Assembly: GCF_028476545.1 (NCBI RefSeq)
Contig: NW_026731812.1
Coordinates: 62,001-126,000, forward strand
Direction: 5' to 3'
Length of the DNA stretch: 64,000 nucleotides
Origin: Physella acuta
Taxonomy: Eukaryota; Mollusca; Gastropoda; Physidae
A program made the translations under genes and the position numbers. This document shows positions 34,559 to 48,530 of the stretch, in pieces (the first letter of the stretch is position 1; every line of letters begins with the position of its first letter). The notes below the pieces were generated by a model that was not told where the DNA came from, ran no database searches, and worked only from the letters and a program-made list of their open reading frames with translations.

Positions 34559-34781
34559 GGGAGGGGGGGGGGGGGGGGGTCGGGGGGGGGGGGGGGGGGG
34601 TCGGGGTTATTGAAATATCCTTGGTGGTAGTGCTTTGTTAGAAGTGTTTAAAATATACATTTTCAATTTATTTGTTATATTTTAATTCTGTTTTGTTCGA
34701 AGGGCGGAGGAGGGGGGGGGGGGGGGGCGGTGGGCAGTGGACGAGTGTTTTGAAGGATTAAATGTCTGAAAGAAACACTAC
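34559..34781 (-). mobile_element. Family B MITE remnant with very long G tracts
   Basis: Right end AATGTCTGAAAGAAACACT, interior AAATATACATTTTCAATTTA and CTGTTTTGTTCGAAGGGCGG. Two G runs of about 18-19 bases sit at 34562-34600. Left terminus lost. Confidence 0.55.
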
Positions 34782-34843
34782 ATGGGTCTTCTATGGAATA
34801 AATAATCACCTTTAAAAATGTACAGAGTTTAGGACTAATCTCG

Positions 34844-34960
<117 letters not shown>

Positions 34961-34982
34961 GACTAGCACTTGATGCATAGAA

Positions 34983-35100
34983 GTTGCCCAACGCTGGATA
35001 TAGTGTTGGCCACATTATCCTTTCATAAGCCGAGGTTATTGAAACAGGTGAACTCTACTTCACCTGTCACATTGACCTCCGGTCCGGAAGGGTACTTTTA
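34983..35100 (+). mobile_element. tRNA-derived SINE, family 1, 3' half
   Basis: GTGTTGGCCACATTATCC, AACAGGTGAACTCTACTTC and CCGGTCCGGAAGGGTAC. The left side runs into the AT array. Confidence 0.85.
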
Positions 35101-35284
35101 AGTCTTTTAACAAAACCTTGCAGATACTAAAATGTGGTTTGCCCATGGACAACCTTAAGCCATAATCTTACCCCCACCCCACTACTACCACGTAAGCCCC
35201 CCGGGCTGGAATCTTCATCTTGTCCCACTATCTTTTATTCCTGTTAAAATATAAAGCAAAAAAAAACTAGTCACGTTATATGTA
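35101..35284. other. Spacer
   Basis: No feature. Confidence 0.4.
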
Positions 35285-35370
35285 ATGCTCCAATCAAATC
35301 TTAGCGCGAGATTCTCGATGGGTCCGAAATTGACCAATCGGATTCTTACTTTGGGGAGCCAATCAAAGCT
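35285..35370. promoter_or_regulatory. Cluster of three CCAAT boxes
   Basis: CCAATC occurs at 35290, 35334 and 35359, within 75 bp. NF-Y sites cluster like this in promoters and enhancers, but no start site or transcript is visible, so the reading is tentative. Confidence 0.25.
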
Positions 35371-35699
35371 GTTGTTTGCAGCCACACACGGCAAGTACTC
35401 TCCAGACGGTAGGGGATATTCTAGACCCATGCTCTCCTGGGCGTCCGCTCCATTGTTGCCTTTATTTCCTCCATATTTTCTCTCTCCAGTACCACACGCT
35501 AAGAAGGGGAGGGTTGAAGGGTGTGGTGAGAGGGATGGTGGAGGACACAGGTTAGTTAATTCAATAGCGTCCTGTGTCGTGGTAAAAGTTCAGCGCTGAG
35601 TCTTATCCTGGAGGTATAGTATTTTGGTAGAAACCTACGGCAATGGCTGTTCCAAACATATTATGGAAATGGGCGTTCATAATATAACGTAAGAATCAT
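35371..35699. other. Unassigned sequence
   Basis: Moderate GC; no recognisable domain in the 104-residue frame that overlaps it. Confidence 0.4.
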
Positions 35700-35815
35700 T
35701 ATCTTTTCCCGTTCGTGCCCAAGACACATATAGGGCCAGATGAAGTAGAGTTCATATGTTTCAGAGACCTAGGCATATGAAGAGATAGTATGGCAACACT
35801 TTGCCCAAACCTCCC
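35700..35815 (-). mobile_element. tRNA-derived SINE, family 1, 3' half
   Basis: Starts ATCTTTTCCCGTTCGTGCCC (the antisense tail), then AGATGAAGTAGAGTTCATAT and AGAGATAGTATGGC, stopping in a C run. Confidence 0.85.
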
Positions 35816-36519
35816 CCCCCCCCCCCTAAGCACTCTTTTGTTACTGGTAAATATTGATAATAGGCTCACACTATCTCTTACACTGGGAATAAATAAGTAG
35901 GCTTAGTGTTCCGTTTTGTGTGTGTGACCTTGCCATTAAGAAGGGCATCTTGGACCAGACGGTGTCATAACGCTAAATTATGACGTCATCAAACCAGTGG
36001 GGGGGCACGATTACGTCATAAAAACCCAAATCCCAGAAACGAACCCCAGCTCTTTTTAACAACCCTTAGCATTGGTTTTACCCACCATGCAATGTATATC
36101 TCGTTTTTAATCTAACCAACAACTAACTTTCACAGAGATTATTTCATTTCTTTTTACTTAAGACCTATATGTTTCTTAATACTAAAATCTAACCCTAGCT
36201 GAAAATACGCAGAATGTATTTACATTTATCACTAAAAAATATATCACCCTTTAAATGTATCCGAGCAAAACTATTTTGACAGATATAAAACTAGTCAGTA
36301 ATTTCTCTAAGTAAAGAAATTCATCTCAAACTTTTCCCATACCCCTCTTTACATACACACGCTAAGAAACTCTGAAGTGTTCGAAAGAAAGAAATACATC
36401 TTGTCCCCTCCATCGCCATTACTCATTCTTTCTCCGGGGGTCGGGATTCTTTCTCCGGGGGGTCGCTTCTGATTGGTTCAACGCTCCACCTTCTGAAAAC
36501 ACCCATTCATAACTATTAC
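35816..36519. other. Unassigned sequence
   Basis: Two TTTCTCCGGGGG copies at 36430-36465; ATTATGACGTCATC at 35978-35991. No gene. Confidence 0.4.
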
Positions 36520-36572
36520 TGACGTCACGGCAATCGAATAAATAGCGCGCTAGGCATTGTGGGTAATATACT
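36520..36572 (+). promoter_or_regulatory. Possible core promoter: CRE, TATA-like and GCATTGTGGG motifs
   Basis: A perfect TGACGTCA at 36520-36527 is followed by AATAAATAGCGCGC at 36537-36550 and GGCATTGTGGGTAA at 36553-36566. The combination resembles a compact promoter, but no gene follows within reach, so it may be chance or part of an element. Confidence 0.25.
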
Positions 36573-37227
36573 CCATGACATACCTCAAGTGGTTTCGTAT
36601 GAACCATCTCCCGGTTAAGAGAGAATTATCGTCAACCATTTGGTCCAGAAATGGATCTCCATTGATATCCAGGCATGTTGAAATTACTTCCAAACCTAGA
36701 AAAAAAAACACACAAAAATCAATGCGGTCATGTAGAACGAGATAAAAATAGAGGGTCATTAACTGTTTATGTTTATTGACCAATTAGCGTGTAATTCAAA
36801 AGTTCATTCTGGGGGGCTGTCTTTTTGTGATAAACGCCAAAAACACAATTACCCAATTAGTTTCATCATTTTTTTTAAAAAAAAGAAAGGAGTGGATTTA
36901 TTTTATTTTTTTAAATCCTCAAATTACGTGTATTAGTTTCGTTGTTAATATTTTTTTTAAATCTCTCTCATGATATGCACTCTATAAAAAAAGGTTAAAT
37001 GGATGCATCTTTCTAATGACGCTAATAGGTTGGGAGATATACTGTAGTGGTAAGGGTAACCAGTGTATTCAATCACACACAACATACGGGACCTCAATAG
37101 ACATGTGGAAGAGGTTAGAGGTCACGCTAAAACGTAATAGGAGTGAATTGTTGTCTAAAATAGTCTCTCTCTTCTTTTTACTTTCTTACGCTGTCTTTCT
37201 CACTGTTTATATATACGCCTATATAAA
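36573..37227. other. Unassigned sequence
   Basis: No feature. Confidence 0.4.

Positions 37228-37267
<40 letters not shown>
37228..37267. repeat. Short AT microsatellite
   Basis: TA run. Confidence 0.95.
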
Positions 37268-37268
<1 letters not shown>

Positions 37269-37392
37269 CCACCACAACTCTTTGCCTGAGTTTAAGGAAC
37301 TTATATGCCTATTACTTCAGGAATCGTGTAGCATTTCAATAAACATCAGATATTAATGGTCATTAAGTTTTTTAAAGTTTACTATTCCTCCC

Positions 37393-37605
37393 TGACGGTC
37401 CATAGTACAAATGGCGTAGAGTTCACCCAGTTTCTGCATGGTGCGGTCATCACTATGCATAGCCGCCTTTACTTTTCCTAACTTCAGCCAGGTACTCATG
37501 AGAGCTGAGTAGACTTAAGGACATCATACGGACTTCGGGATTCGATTTCGAGACTTTCGGGTTAGCGGTTGTACGCTCCTCAATCCGACCACTACCTTCC
37601 CATTT
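37393..37605 (-). mobile_element. tRNA-derived SINE, family 1
   Basis: GGCGTAGAGTTCACCCAG, CATAGCCGCCTTTACTTTTC, CATGAGAGCTGAGTAG and TTTCGAGACTTTCGGG (head, antisense). Full length but diverged. Confidence 0.87.
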
Positions 37606-37916
37606 GACTCTTTAGCGTTTTCCGCTATTCGAAAGGTCAGATCGCGTCAATGTTTTTAAATTTCTGATGGTTCCTAGATTAACAACATTAATTTCACAGT
37701 CGGCTTTATTTAAAAAAGCTACATTAAAATAAAGCGTGAGTGATCTCCCCTAAACTTTCTCTTATAGTAGGGTGAAGCCTTTACAGGGCTAAAGAAATGT
37801 TTTTTTTTACAAAGTTTTAATACCATTCTTTAATTAGAATATAATCGCGCAGAAAAAGTAATTGCGCATTAAATGAACTCTTTAGAGCATTAATGAGAAA
37901 GAGCGGAAAATTAGTA
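37606..37916. other. Unassigned sequence
   Basis: No feature. Confidence 0.4.
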
Positions 37917-38095
37917 TTTTTTAAAGGAAAAATTGATTACCTTTTCTGAGAAATCGGAAATAGCTTTAAGTACTACTTCCGGTTACCGGAAATCCCTCAT
38001 AATTGGTATTTGTTAAAGGAAACTTTGATTACCTTTTCTGAGGAGTCAGAAATAGCGTATAAAACTACTTCCGGTTGCCGGAAATCTCTTAAATT
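37917..38095. repeat. Tandem duplication of about 88 bp with ACTTCCGGTTNCCGGAAA
   Basis: Both copies hold GATTACCTTTTCTGAG and the palindromic CTTCCGGTTACCGGAA / CTTCCGGTTGCCGGAA. A related CCGGTAACCGGAAG word occurs at 61813. Confidence 0.82.
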
Positions 38096-38788
38096 TTGAT
38101 ACAGAATAGCGAATAAGAGATTTTTTACATTTATTTTAATATCTGTATCCGAGAAAGTAAAAATGTTTTAAATTTTTAAAGTAATGAACGAGTGTAACTA
38201 AACTACTAGACTTAAGCAGTGAGTGTAGGTAATGGAGTGGATAGCATCATGTAAAATAGTTCTGAACTCATCTGATCTCTACCTCCAAAAGACATTTAAC
38301 CGTGGAGACTTTATATGAGCATTAGAGTATCTAGAGTGTTGGCGTCAGGAATAGTGTCAAAGGGTGCGTAATTTCAACCGTTGTTGAGGTACTGATGATA
38401 TACGATCTAACATTTTTCACCAATTACGTCCAGAAAAATATAAATTCCACGAAAATGTATCTAAAATTTAAAAATAATTCCTTACTAACAAACCTCTTTA
38501 ATCAGTGTTCCCCCAATCACACATTGTCAAATCACCACGTCTAAAAATAGAATTGTCCTCACACGTGATTACAGTGTCATTGGTAGATTAGTATTTCCGG
38601 TACAAGGGTCACGCTCAAAAGATACATTCGACTAACCTCCCCTTCGTGTCTTTAATTAAAAATATATTTCTTTAGATTTTTTGGGACAAATTAATTCAGT
38701 TCCATAGAACTGATTTTCAATTTTAAAAATATATTTTACCTTCTTATAACACACACAGGTACTCACTTTCCTTTCCAAATCACACGTA

Positions 38789-38791
<3 letters not shown>
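38096..38791. other. Unassigned sequence
   Basis: No feature. Confidence 0.4.
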
Positions 38792-41374
<2,583 letters not shown>

Positions 41375-41400
41375 ATATATATATATATATACACATACAT
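41375..41400. repeat. AT microsatellite, right flank of the insertion
   Basis: TA run continuing into ACACATACATATG. Confidence 0.85.
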
Positions 41401-41559
41401 ATGTATCACCCTAACACTCAGCGACACATACACACAGCATTATAGCCTACTGAATCACACACCGACCTGTTGAGAATATGACATGTATGGGGATATGATG
41501 GCTGTCATCAATACAATAATATTACAAGTGGCAAGCAATAAAGAAAAGCCATGTAAATC

Positions 41560-41770
41560 TGTGCGATAGCTATAAGGTTATCTAGTGCGAGTGGTAGTTA
41601 GGTAGTGATAACTATCAAGGTTATCCAGTGCGAGTGTTAGTTAAGTAGTGATAACTATCAAGGTTATCTAGTGCGAGTGGCAGTTAGGTAGTGATAACTA
41701 TCTAGGCCATTAGGTGCAAGAGATGGTGGAGCAGTCATAACTATCTAGGTCACCCAGTGCAGTTGATTGT
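41560..41770. repeat. 43-bp tandem repeat
   Basis: About five copies of AACTATCAAGGTTATCTAGT plus GCGAGTGGTAGTTAGGTAGTG, the last ones diverged. Confidence 0.88.
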
Positions 41771-41861
41771 GTAATAGTTTAGTGCAACCTACCCACTATA
41801 ATAATATTGAAATAGTTTTTGTTGGAATAGGAGGCTCGTATTTAAACACATGTCAGACTTT

Positions 41862-41937
41862 TAAAATGGTAGCACACTGTAAAAATAGTAGCACTCTGTA
41901 AAAACAGTAGCATACTGTAAAAATAGTAGCTAAGTGG
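41862..41937. repeat. 18-bp GTAGCACACTGTAAAAAT repeat
   Basis: Four copies. Confidence 0.82.
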
Positions 41938-42165
41938 TTAGGTGTCATGGAATGGAGAATTTAAAACTGATACAAAACACACTTTGAATAATCAGATGAA
42001 TACATCTTTTTTATATATAGCAGTTGCAGTGCTAGGCTCGACCAAAAAAGCATTTCCTTTTTGTGGCATGTTATTTTAGGTACCTCTGCGGGAGTGCGGC
42101 ATTCTTCTTCCCCCCCCCCCTCCCCCCATGGACGAAATGAAATATATATATATATACATTAAGGT

Positions 42166-42392
42166 AGCGGTGCGGCCTAGCTGTAGAGAGCTAGGCTGCT
42201 AACCTGAAAGTTCGAATCCGGGTTCAAATCATTAGAACTTGCCTGAGTCCATCCAGCTCTAATTGGCACCTAACTTACAAAGGCAGCTGGGCATAGTGTT
42301 GATTACATTATTCCAAAGTATGCCGACGTCACTGAAATAGAAGAGCTCTACTTCATCTGACTTGGGCACAAGCAGGGAAAATATGATGATAT
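42166..42392 (+). mobile_element. tRNA-derived SINE, family 1, full length
   Basis: Head GCGGCCTAGCTGTAGAGAG, AAGTTCGAATCCGGG, CATCCAGCTCTAATTGG, AAAGGCAGCTGGGCATAG, GAGCTCTACTTCATCTG, and the tail GACTTGGGCACAAGCAGGG then TGATGATATA. Confidence 0.93.
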
Positions 42393-42456
42393 ATACTTTA
42401 ACCAGTGTCCTGTACTGTCCACCTCACTTTATATAGAGTTTGGTGTGTTTTTATAC

Positions 42457-42664
42457 CAGTGTTTCTTCCAGACTTTTTTTCTTCGGGGGGGGGGGGGCGG
42501 TAAACTTCTTCGGGGGGGGGGGGGGCGGACACTGTTAAAAGTATATATTTTCTATATAAATTATATAAATTTCATTTTGTTCGGGGGGGGGGGGCGGTAA
42601 AAAAATTTCGGAGGGGAGGGCAAAGCCCCCCCCCCCTCCGAAGAGATGCCTAGAAGAAACTCTG
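42457..42664 (+). mobile_element. G-rich hAT-like MITE, family B (reference copy)
   Basis: CAGTGTTTCTTCCAGACTTT to GCCTAGAAGAAACTCTG, with exact 8-bp target duplication TTTTATAC at 42449-42456 and 42665-42672. Four G or C tracts flank an AT core (AAAAGTATATATTTTCTATA). No coding capacity; hAT-type by target size and CAG termini. Confidence 0.93.
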
Positions 42665-42672
42665 TTTTATAC

Positions 42673-43386
42673 CAACAGCTGTCTGCGATTCCCATACGAG
42701 TCTAAAAATTACCAGAGAGTTTTTCAAGTTTAAAATTTTTAATTTTTTTGTTGTTGAATAATCCATGTATGATTTTTGAATAACCAGCTCCCAAAATACA
42801 ACACGTCCTGTCTCCTCAACAATCAGACAAACGATGAAATATCGGATTATAAAAGATTTTGATTTCCTGTTCAAAGAGTGCCATTTACTTTAACGTTTCC
42901 GTGTCTGACTTCCCACTCCCCCCCCCATCCCCCACCCGACTCTGTCACACCTTAGTGCACTTTAAATATCACAAGAGCTTCACGTCACGGCTGGCTATCC
43001 ATCAGCTCCCACGTGACGTCATCCAACTACGTCATACACATACGTCATACGCCTACTCCCACTTTACCTATAATTTAGACGTCATTGATTTTAATTTAAA
43101 TGGATGAAGGTGGACTCAACTGATGGAACTGTTTTTGTTTAAATTATTTTTTTCTCTCCATTTGTTAAGCTTTTACTGTAAACTTAAATTCATAAATTGA
43201 TACATTTCCGTTAGGAGATTGCGGTTGACGTCACAAAATAGGTTCAGGTGTTTTGTTTTCTGGACACAACTAAATTATAAATTAACCTGTTTTTTTAAAA
43301 AACTTTCCTGCTTGACAATGCACAGCACAATCATAGTTATTAAATAGAAGAGTAAAGCTAACCCGGATTTGAACCCGCAACAAATA
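42673..43386. other. Unassigned sequence
   Basis: CACGTGACGTCATCC at 43010-43024 and a CTACGTCATACACATACGTC run. No gene. Confidence 0.4.
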
Positions 43387-43622
43387 AATCGTGGGTCGAG
43401 CGGTAGGGCGCTCGACTGCTAACACGAGGATCTCGAGTTCGGATCTGTTCGGACTTGTGTCTGCAGAACGTCCCTGAGTTCATCCAGCTCTAATGAGTAC
43501 CTGCTAGGGAAAGTAAAGACTACTGGGTATAAAGATGACCAAATCATCCATTCATAGACCGCGGTCAGGAAATACGTGAACTCTACTTCATCTGCCCTGT
43601 ATGATCATTAGGTCCGAAGAAA
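43387..43622 (+). mobile_element. tRNA-derived SINE, family 1 (left of inverted pair)
   Basis: GGGTCGAGCGGTAGGGCGC head, TCTCGAGTTCGGATCTG, CATCCAGCTCTAATGAG, GTGAACTCTACTTCATCTGC and TGATCATTAGGTCCGAAG. This tail is the part shared with the 102-bp satellite. Confidence 0.92.
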
Positions 43623-43657
43623 GAACTGTAAAGTAAATTTAAATTTCCGTTCTCGAT

Positions 43658-43882
43658 CATGACGGTCCATGAAGCAAGTGAAGTAGAGTTCACCTGTTTC
43701 TGTGACCTCGGCATATGAAGGGTTAGTCTGTTAAGCACTCTGCCTAGTCGCCTGTGGTTTCCCTAACATGAGTTAGGTACCCATCAGAGCTGGGCGAACT
43801 CCGGGACGGTCTACTGACTTGAGCCCGGATTCAAACTTAAGACTTTCGTGTTAACAGGCTAGCGCATTAGGAGTCCTTTTTT
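43658..43882 (-). mobile_element. tRNA-derived SINE, family 1 (right of inverted pair)
   Basis: AAGTGAAGTAGAGTTCACC, CTGTGACCTCGGCATATG, CATCAGAGCTGGGCGAAC and CCCGGATTCAAACTTAAG. About 35 bp from its inverted partner. Confidence 0.92.
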
Positions 43883-44721
43883 ATTTGCCGTACAACTTGA
43901 CTTCGTGCTATCTATTTCAATCAGACATGCTATTCTCTGTAGAATAATTGCATTGATTCTCTTTTTATAGATTAATGAGTGCAACTAGGTGAACTCCCCC
44001 CCCCCCCTCTATCCCCAATCCCGTAATGTCACGTGATTATAACAAGATAACCGTTACAGACTTTGAAACTTTGTAGTTTGGAACTTCAAAAAAAAAAAAA
44101 ACCGAATGAAACAATTGTCCTTCAATTGAACTCAACAATCGCTTCCCGTCCAACCGTTTTAAGCTGATCTTAATTACCCTTATAAAAGACAATTAGTTTA
44201 ATTAAATCTTCGTTTATCCCGGTCCTGCCGTCCCTATCTGCACTCTATAACCTCACGTCTCACCATTCAACCCCACCCCCCTCCAAAATCCCCCAAGTTG
44301 TGTCCGAATGTATCCAACCACGCCATCTTGATAACCCTTTCATTCCCCTTTTCATCTTTAAAAAAAAAAAAAAAAAACCCTGATCGTGTCACATGATTTC
44401 ATAGCCTCCAATCGCGACCTCCCGCTGCGCAGAAATCTGCGCACGCAGCCTGTATTGGACTCCACTTTCGTTTTGCCCCTACTTAATCAGCCAATCGAAT
44501 CCTAAAACGTGTTTATTTTTTTACATCCCTTGAAGATGATATTTTTTTGCGTTTTTTTTTAAAAATATTTTTTACTGTCATATTTTTTCTATCCGATGAC
44601 TCCATTTTCTTTTAAACTTTAAACCTGCACTAGAGAAGGCGTGTCATCTCTGTTGATAGTTCAATTGTTCGCTTGATGTATTACTGCACTGGCATCATAA
44701 GAAAATGGGTTTATGCTTTTA
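43883..44721. other. Unassigned sequence
   Basis: C run at 43997-44010 and poly-A tracts at 44090 and 44361. The stretch 44380-44520 is less repetitive and contains CTGCGCAGAAATCTGCGCA, an inverted repeat. No gene. Confidence 0.4.
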
Positions 44722-45059
44722 AGGGTCGCCCATAAATGACGTCAAACTTATTAAGTCGGGTTAAGCCCCCCCCCTTACCCCCCCCCCCCCCCCATAAGGT
44801 ATATAAGCACTCTATTTAAAAAAAAAACAGATATCTAACCAAGCGATACAAAGTTGCCACCCCCACCCCATTTCATAATAACATGAACATATTTTTCATC
44901 GTCTGTTATCTTTTGGGAGAATATTATAAGTGAACATTTGTCATGTTGTGGCATGGTTTGTAAACCGAAGTCCTTTAAGGTACACACTTGACAAAAAATG
45001 AACTCACCCCCCCCCCCCCCCCCCATTCAGTGGTGTGAAGTCACATACCGACATTCCTT
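44722..45059. mobile_element. Diverged MITE of the TGACGTCA-ended type
   Basis: Left end AGGGTCGCCCATAAATGACG; right end GTGTGAAGTCACATACCGAC then ATTCCTT, resembling in inverse order the ends at 55485-55868. C tracts lie near both ends. Confidence 0.45.
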
Positions 45060-45089
45060 CACAAGCTAATAACAAATGTGTTAAAAGGG

Positions 45090-45385
45090 ATGTTATAACT
45101 TTGCATAAGTTTGTATTATAATTTTGTATGACTGTGTCTGATAATGTGTGTATGGTTTTGTCTTATAATTTGTATTACTTTGTCTTATAACATCGCATGA
45201 CTTTGTCTTATAACTTGCATGACTTTGTTTTATAACTTTGTATGACTTTGTTTTATAACATTGTATGACTTAAGTCTAGTAACTCCTATGACTTTCTGTT
45301 ATAACTTTGAACGACTTTGTTTTATAATGTTGTATGACTTACGTCTAGTAACTTGTATGACTTTCTGTAATAACTTTGTATGACT
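45090..45385. repeat. 22-23-bp TATGACTTTGTTTTATAAC repeat
   Basis: About 12 degenerate copies. Confidence 0.85.
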
Positions 45386-46014
45386 CTCATCCTATCTCTG
45401 TAAAAATATAACATGATATTTTTTGGTAGGCCAGACAAACAAATACAGAACAACAAAATTCGATCGTTTTATTTTATATTTTTCTCAAATAGATCTACTA
45501 GCTATTAATTTTTTTAATGGGGCGGGGAGGGGGTTTAATCTGACCATGACCTTGACGACAGATTCATCGTGAATAATTACCTAATTAGTTTTGTAAAAAT
45601 AGCTATAAAAAAAATTCCGATTTACGAAAAAATAGTTTTTTATATAAATCTATAATTTATTTTTAAATTATTCCAATCAAATTAACTAAGTATAGAAAAG
45701 TGTTGAATAGTTTTCAAAATTGTGTCATTGACAAGTAACAATTCTCTCCCCTGATAATTATCCTTCCTTCATCAAAATAATACTTCATTTTAATCGTGAT
45801 TGTTTGTTTTTCGAGCTGTCGAGATTAAGGAATACATTTCAAATTTACCCACAAACCAGTTACATCAGCTTGACAATGTATGCAATTTCCGGGGAATGTA
45901 ACGGAAAATGAAGTCTATAATTGTCTGTTTGCGTTTGGAAATTTCCTCCAGTTTACAGGCTGTCCAAAGCGAGGCTAATTAATTAGACTTACCTCGGCCA
46001 AGTTTATTTTGTTG
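45386..46014. other. Unassigned AT-rich sequence
   Basis: No feature. Confidence 0.5.
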
Positions 46015-46200
46015 ACAATTTATTTGTGATTTTTATTTGTCAATTTTTTTGTCATTTTTATTTATCAATTTATTTGTCATTTTTATGTGTCAATTTGTTT
46101 GTCATTTTTATGTGTCAATTTGTTTACCATTTTTATTTGTCAATTTGTCATTTTAATTATTAATTTATTTGTCATTTTTATTTGTAATTTTTATTTGTCA
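46015..46200. repeat. 22-bp TTTGTCATTTTTATTTGTCA repeat
   Basis: About eight copies, decaying to the right. Confidence 0.85.
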
Positions 46201-46342
46201 GCCAATGTATTTGACATTTCTCACTTTGTCATTTTATTTAACAATTTATCTGTCGATTTACTTATCCATTTCTTACATCTATGTTTCAATCGATATTCCT
46301 TTTCGGTTCGTAGATCAACGCTTCCGTGTCTTCAGTCTTCGC

Positions 46343-46566
46343 CAGTGTTTCTTCCAGACTTTTTTCTCCGGGGGAGGGGGGGGGGGGGGGCAACTGGAAA
46401 TTTTCGGGGGGGGGGGGACAACACTGTCAAAAGTATATAATTTTCTATATAATTTCCATTTCGTTCGGGGGGGGGGGGGAGGGAGGGGGCGGTAGACTTT
46501 CTTCGGGTAAGGTGGAGGGGGGGGGGGGGCGGAAGCCACCCGAAGAGATTCCTGAAAGAAACTCTG
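46343..46566 (+). mobile_element. G-rich hAT-like MITE, family B
   Basis: CAGTGTTTCTTCCAGACTTT to TTCCTGAAAGAAACTCTG, exact 8-bp target duplication GTCTTCGC at 46335-46342 and 46567-46574. Five G tracts on this strand. Confidence 0.93.
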
Positions 46567-46669
46567 GTCTTCGCCCAGAATGTTATAGTTGAACCAGGCT
46601 CTCTATCTCTTGTTATCAGGTACCTGATCGGTTGTTTTAAGATTATTGTAACAAACAATCAACTCACAT

Positions 46670-46908
46670 TTTCTTATTTGTGCCCAAGACACATAGAGCA
46701 GATGAAGTAGAATTTATCTGTTTCAATGACTTCGGCTTATAAGGGGATAATGTGTTTAGCACTGTGCCCAGCCGCCCGTGTATTCCCTAACGTCAGTATG
46801 TACCCACTAGAGCTGGCTGGACTCAGGACGTTTTACTGATTTGAACACGAACTCAAGACTTTTGGGTTATCAGTCTAGCGCTCTACGCCCAGGCCATGCC
46901 GTCTTAAC
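46670..46908 (-). mobile_element. tRNA-derived SINE, family 1, full length
   Basis: Antisense tail TTGTGCCCAAGACACATAG, then GCAGATGAAGTAGAATTTAT, CCCAGCCGCCCGTGTATTCC, and the head TAGCGCTCTACGCCCAGGCC as seen on the plus strand. Confidence 0.92.
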
Positions 46909-47139
46909 TAACAATATTTGATCGTAACTAACAAGAAATGGGCGTGTAGGTCCGCAGAAACGCGTCATCTGTAGTATTTCCGGTAAACAACAAAATAGTT
47001 AAAATAGTGATTAAAATAGTTTTAGAAAAAATGAATCACAGGTTTTAGATTATTCAATATTAAATATTAAAGGCGTTTTCTGAAATTTGTTTTAATAAAA
47101 GGGCGCTTTTTATATAGGTCAGTTGTGATGAATATATGA
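46909..47139. other. Unassigned sequence
   Basis: No feature. Confidence 0.4.
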
Positions 47140-47265
47140 CAACGCAATGACTGTCCAGTACCCAGTGCCTAGTGCCCTCTGTCCACTGCCTAGTGCCCAC
47201 TGCCTAGTGCCCACTGCCCAGTGCCTAGAGCCCTCTGCCCACTGCCCTGTGCCTAGAGCCCAGTT
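47140..47265. repeat. CCAGTGCCTAGTGCCC-type repeat
   Basis: Seven or so copies of GCCTAGTGCCCACT at about 14-20 bp spacing. Confidence 0.8.
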
Positions 47266-47429
47266 TGAATCTTCTAGAAAGATACCCGAAATATGCTCAC
47301 CCCAAAATCAATGCACGTTCTTGTCCTTACACGCGGACCAAGTGGACAAGATGGGGAGGGGGCGGGGGGTCCTTCAATTCAACACTTTGTCGGTGCACTT
47401 TAGTGAGCAAAATAAAAATAGAACTGACT

Positions 47430-47510
47430 CAATGTCTGCGTCGTCTGACTCAACGTCGGCGTCATCTGATCAACGTCGGCGTCATCTGATCAACGTCGGC
47501 GTCATATGAC
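47430..47510. repeat. 21-bp CAACGTCGGCGTCATCTGAT repeat
   Basis: Four copies, CpG-rich. Confidence 0.85.
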
Positions 47511-47811
47511 GCCTCCCCAAATAATAATAGCAAGGGTGAGGCAAGAAACATCATATCCGTTAGACGGGCCAGTCGTGTTGTTTATGATAGTGTTTGTCAT
47601 CATGTCTGGGTAATCTTGTTTCATCACGTTCTGTCATTAATAGAAAGTTGATTACATTTGGTAATGAAAAATATGTTTTATTACATGTAAGCTTATATCA
47701 ACATTCTCTCTAGTCCAAAAGCGAAACAGAATTGTATGAATGAGTGCATAAAGCCCTGTTAAATTTATATAAAACAAAATTACACTTTATTAATTGATAA
47801 TGATAGGAGAT
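47511..47811. other. Unassigned sequence
   Basis: No feature. Confidence 0.4.
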
Positions 47812-48088
47812 AGTGTATAGCGGGCATGATTGCTAACTCCAAAAGTCCTTAGTTTGCCAGGGACTGCAACCCATCTAGGAGAGATAACTAAGATCAAACT
47901 ACTACTGCCTTGCAAGTTGTTCTTTTGTGGATAAGGGCTATGAAAGTAAATACAGAGAGGAAAAGTAGACGGAAGTCGAAATCAACGGGCTATATGGCGC
48001 CTAATATTTTGACACGTAATACTTAATTTTTTTTTTTGGAGGACACACTTCAGTACTAAAATACGAACGACAATGAAGAAATAATTAT
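47812..48088 (+). mobile_element. SINE, family 2
   Basis: ATCTAGGAGAGATAACTAAG, ACTACTGCCTTGCAAGTTG, GAAGTCGAAATCAACGGGC, TATATGGCGCCTAATA and a GAAGAAATAATTATTG tail; matches 25002-25312. Confidence 0.8.
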
Positions 48089-48189
48089 TGAAAAGCAGTT
48101 AGAATATTAATTTAGACATCAAGTCAGATACCATATAAAATGAAAGAGCATCATTTCAAACTTGATGCCAAACACAATGCAAGAGACAT

Positions 48190-48530
48190 TAAAAGCCTCA
48201 ACATTTAAACACCACATTAAAAAAAAACACTTTAAAGACAACATTCAAACGTTCCATCAAAAAATACTTTAAACACCACATGTAAATACCACTCCAGACA
48301 CCATAAATAAACAGCACTTAAACACCACACGGAAACACCACTTCGGACATTTTAAATAAATACCACTTCAGACACCATAAGTAAACATTAATTTAAAAAC
48401 CATGTGTAATCACCACTATCACCACCATAAAAACACCACCTAAGACACTAAAAGTAAACACCACTTCATAAACCTCACGTTAACACCACTTCAGACACCA
48501 CAATTATGTAAACACCACTTCAGACACCCA
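48190..48530. repeat. Degenerate 24-bp AAACACCACTTCAGACACCA repeat
   Basis: Around a dozen diverged copies. Confidence 0.8.

Noticed and set aside
36000-36030. TGACGTCA...TGACGTCA-type small palindrome as a MITE
   Set aside because: Too short and no matching ends or target duplication.
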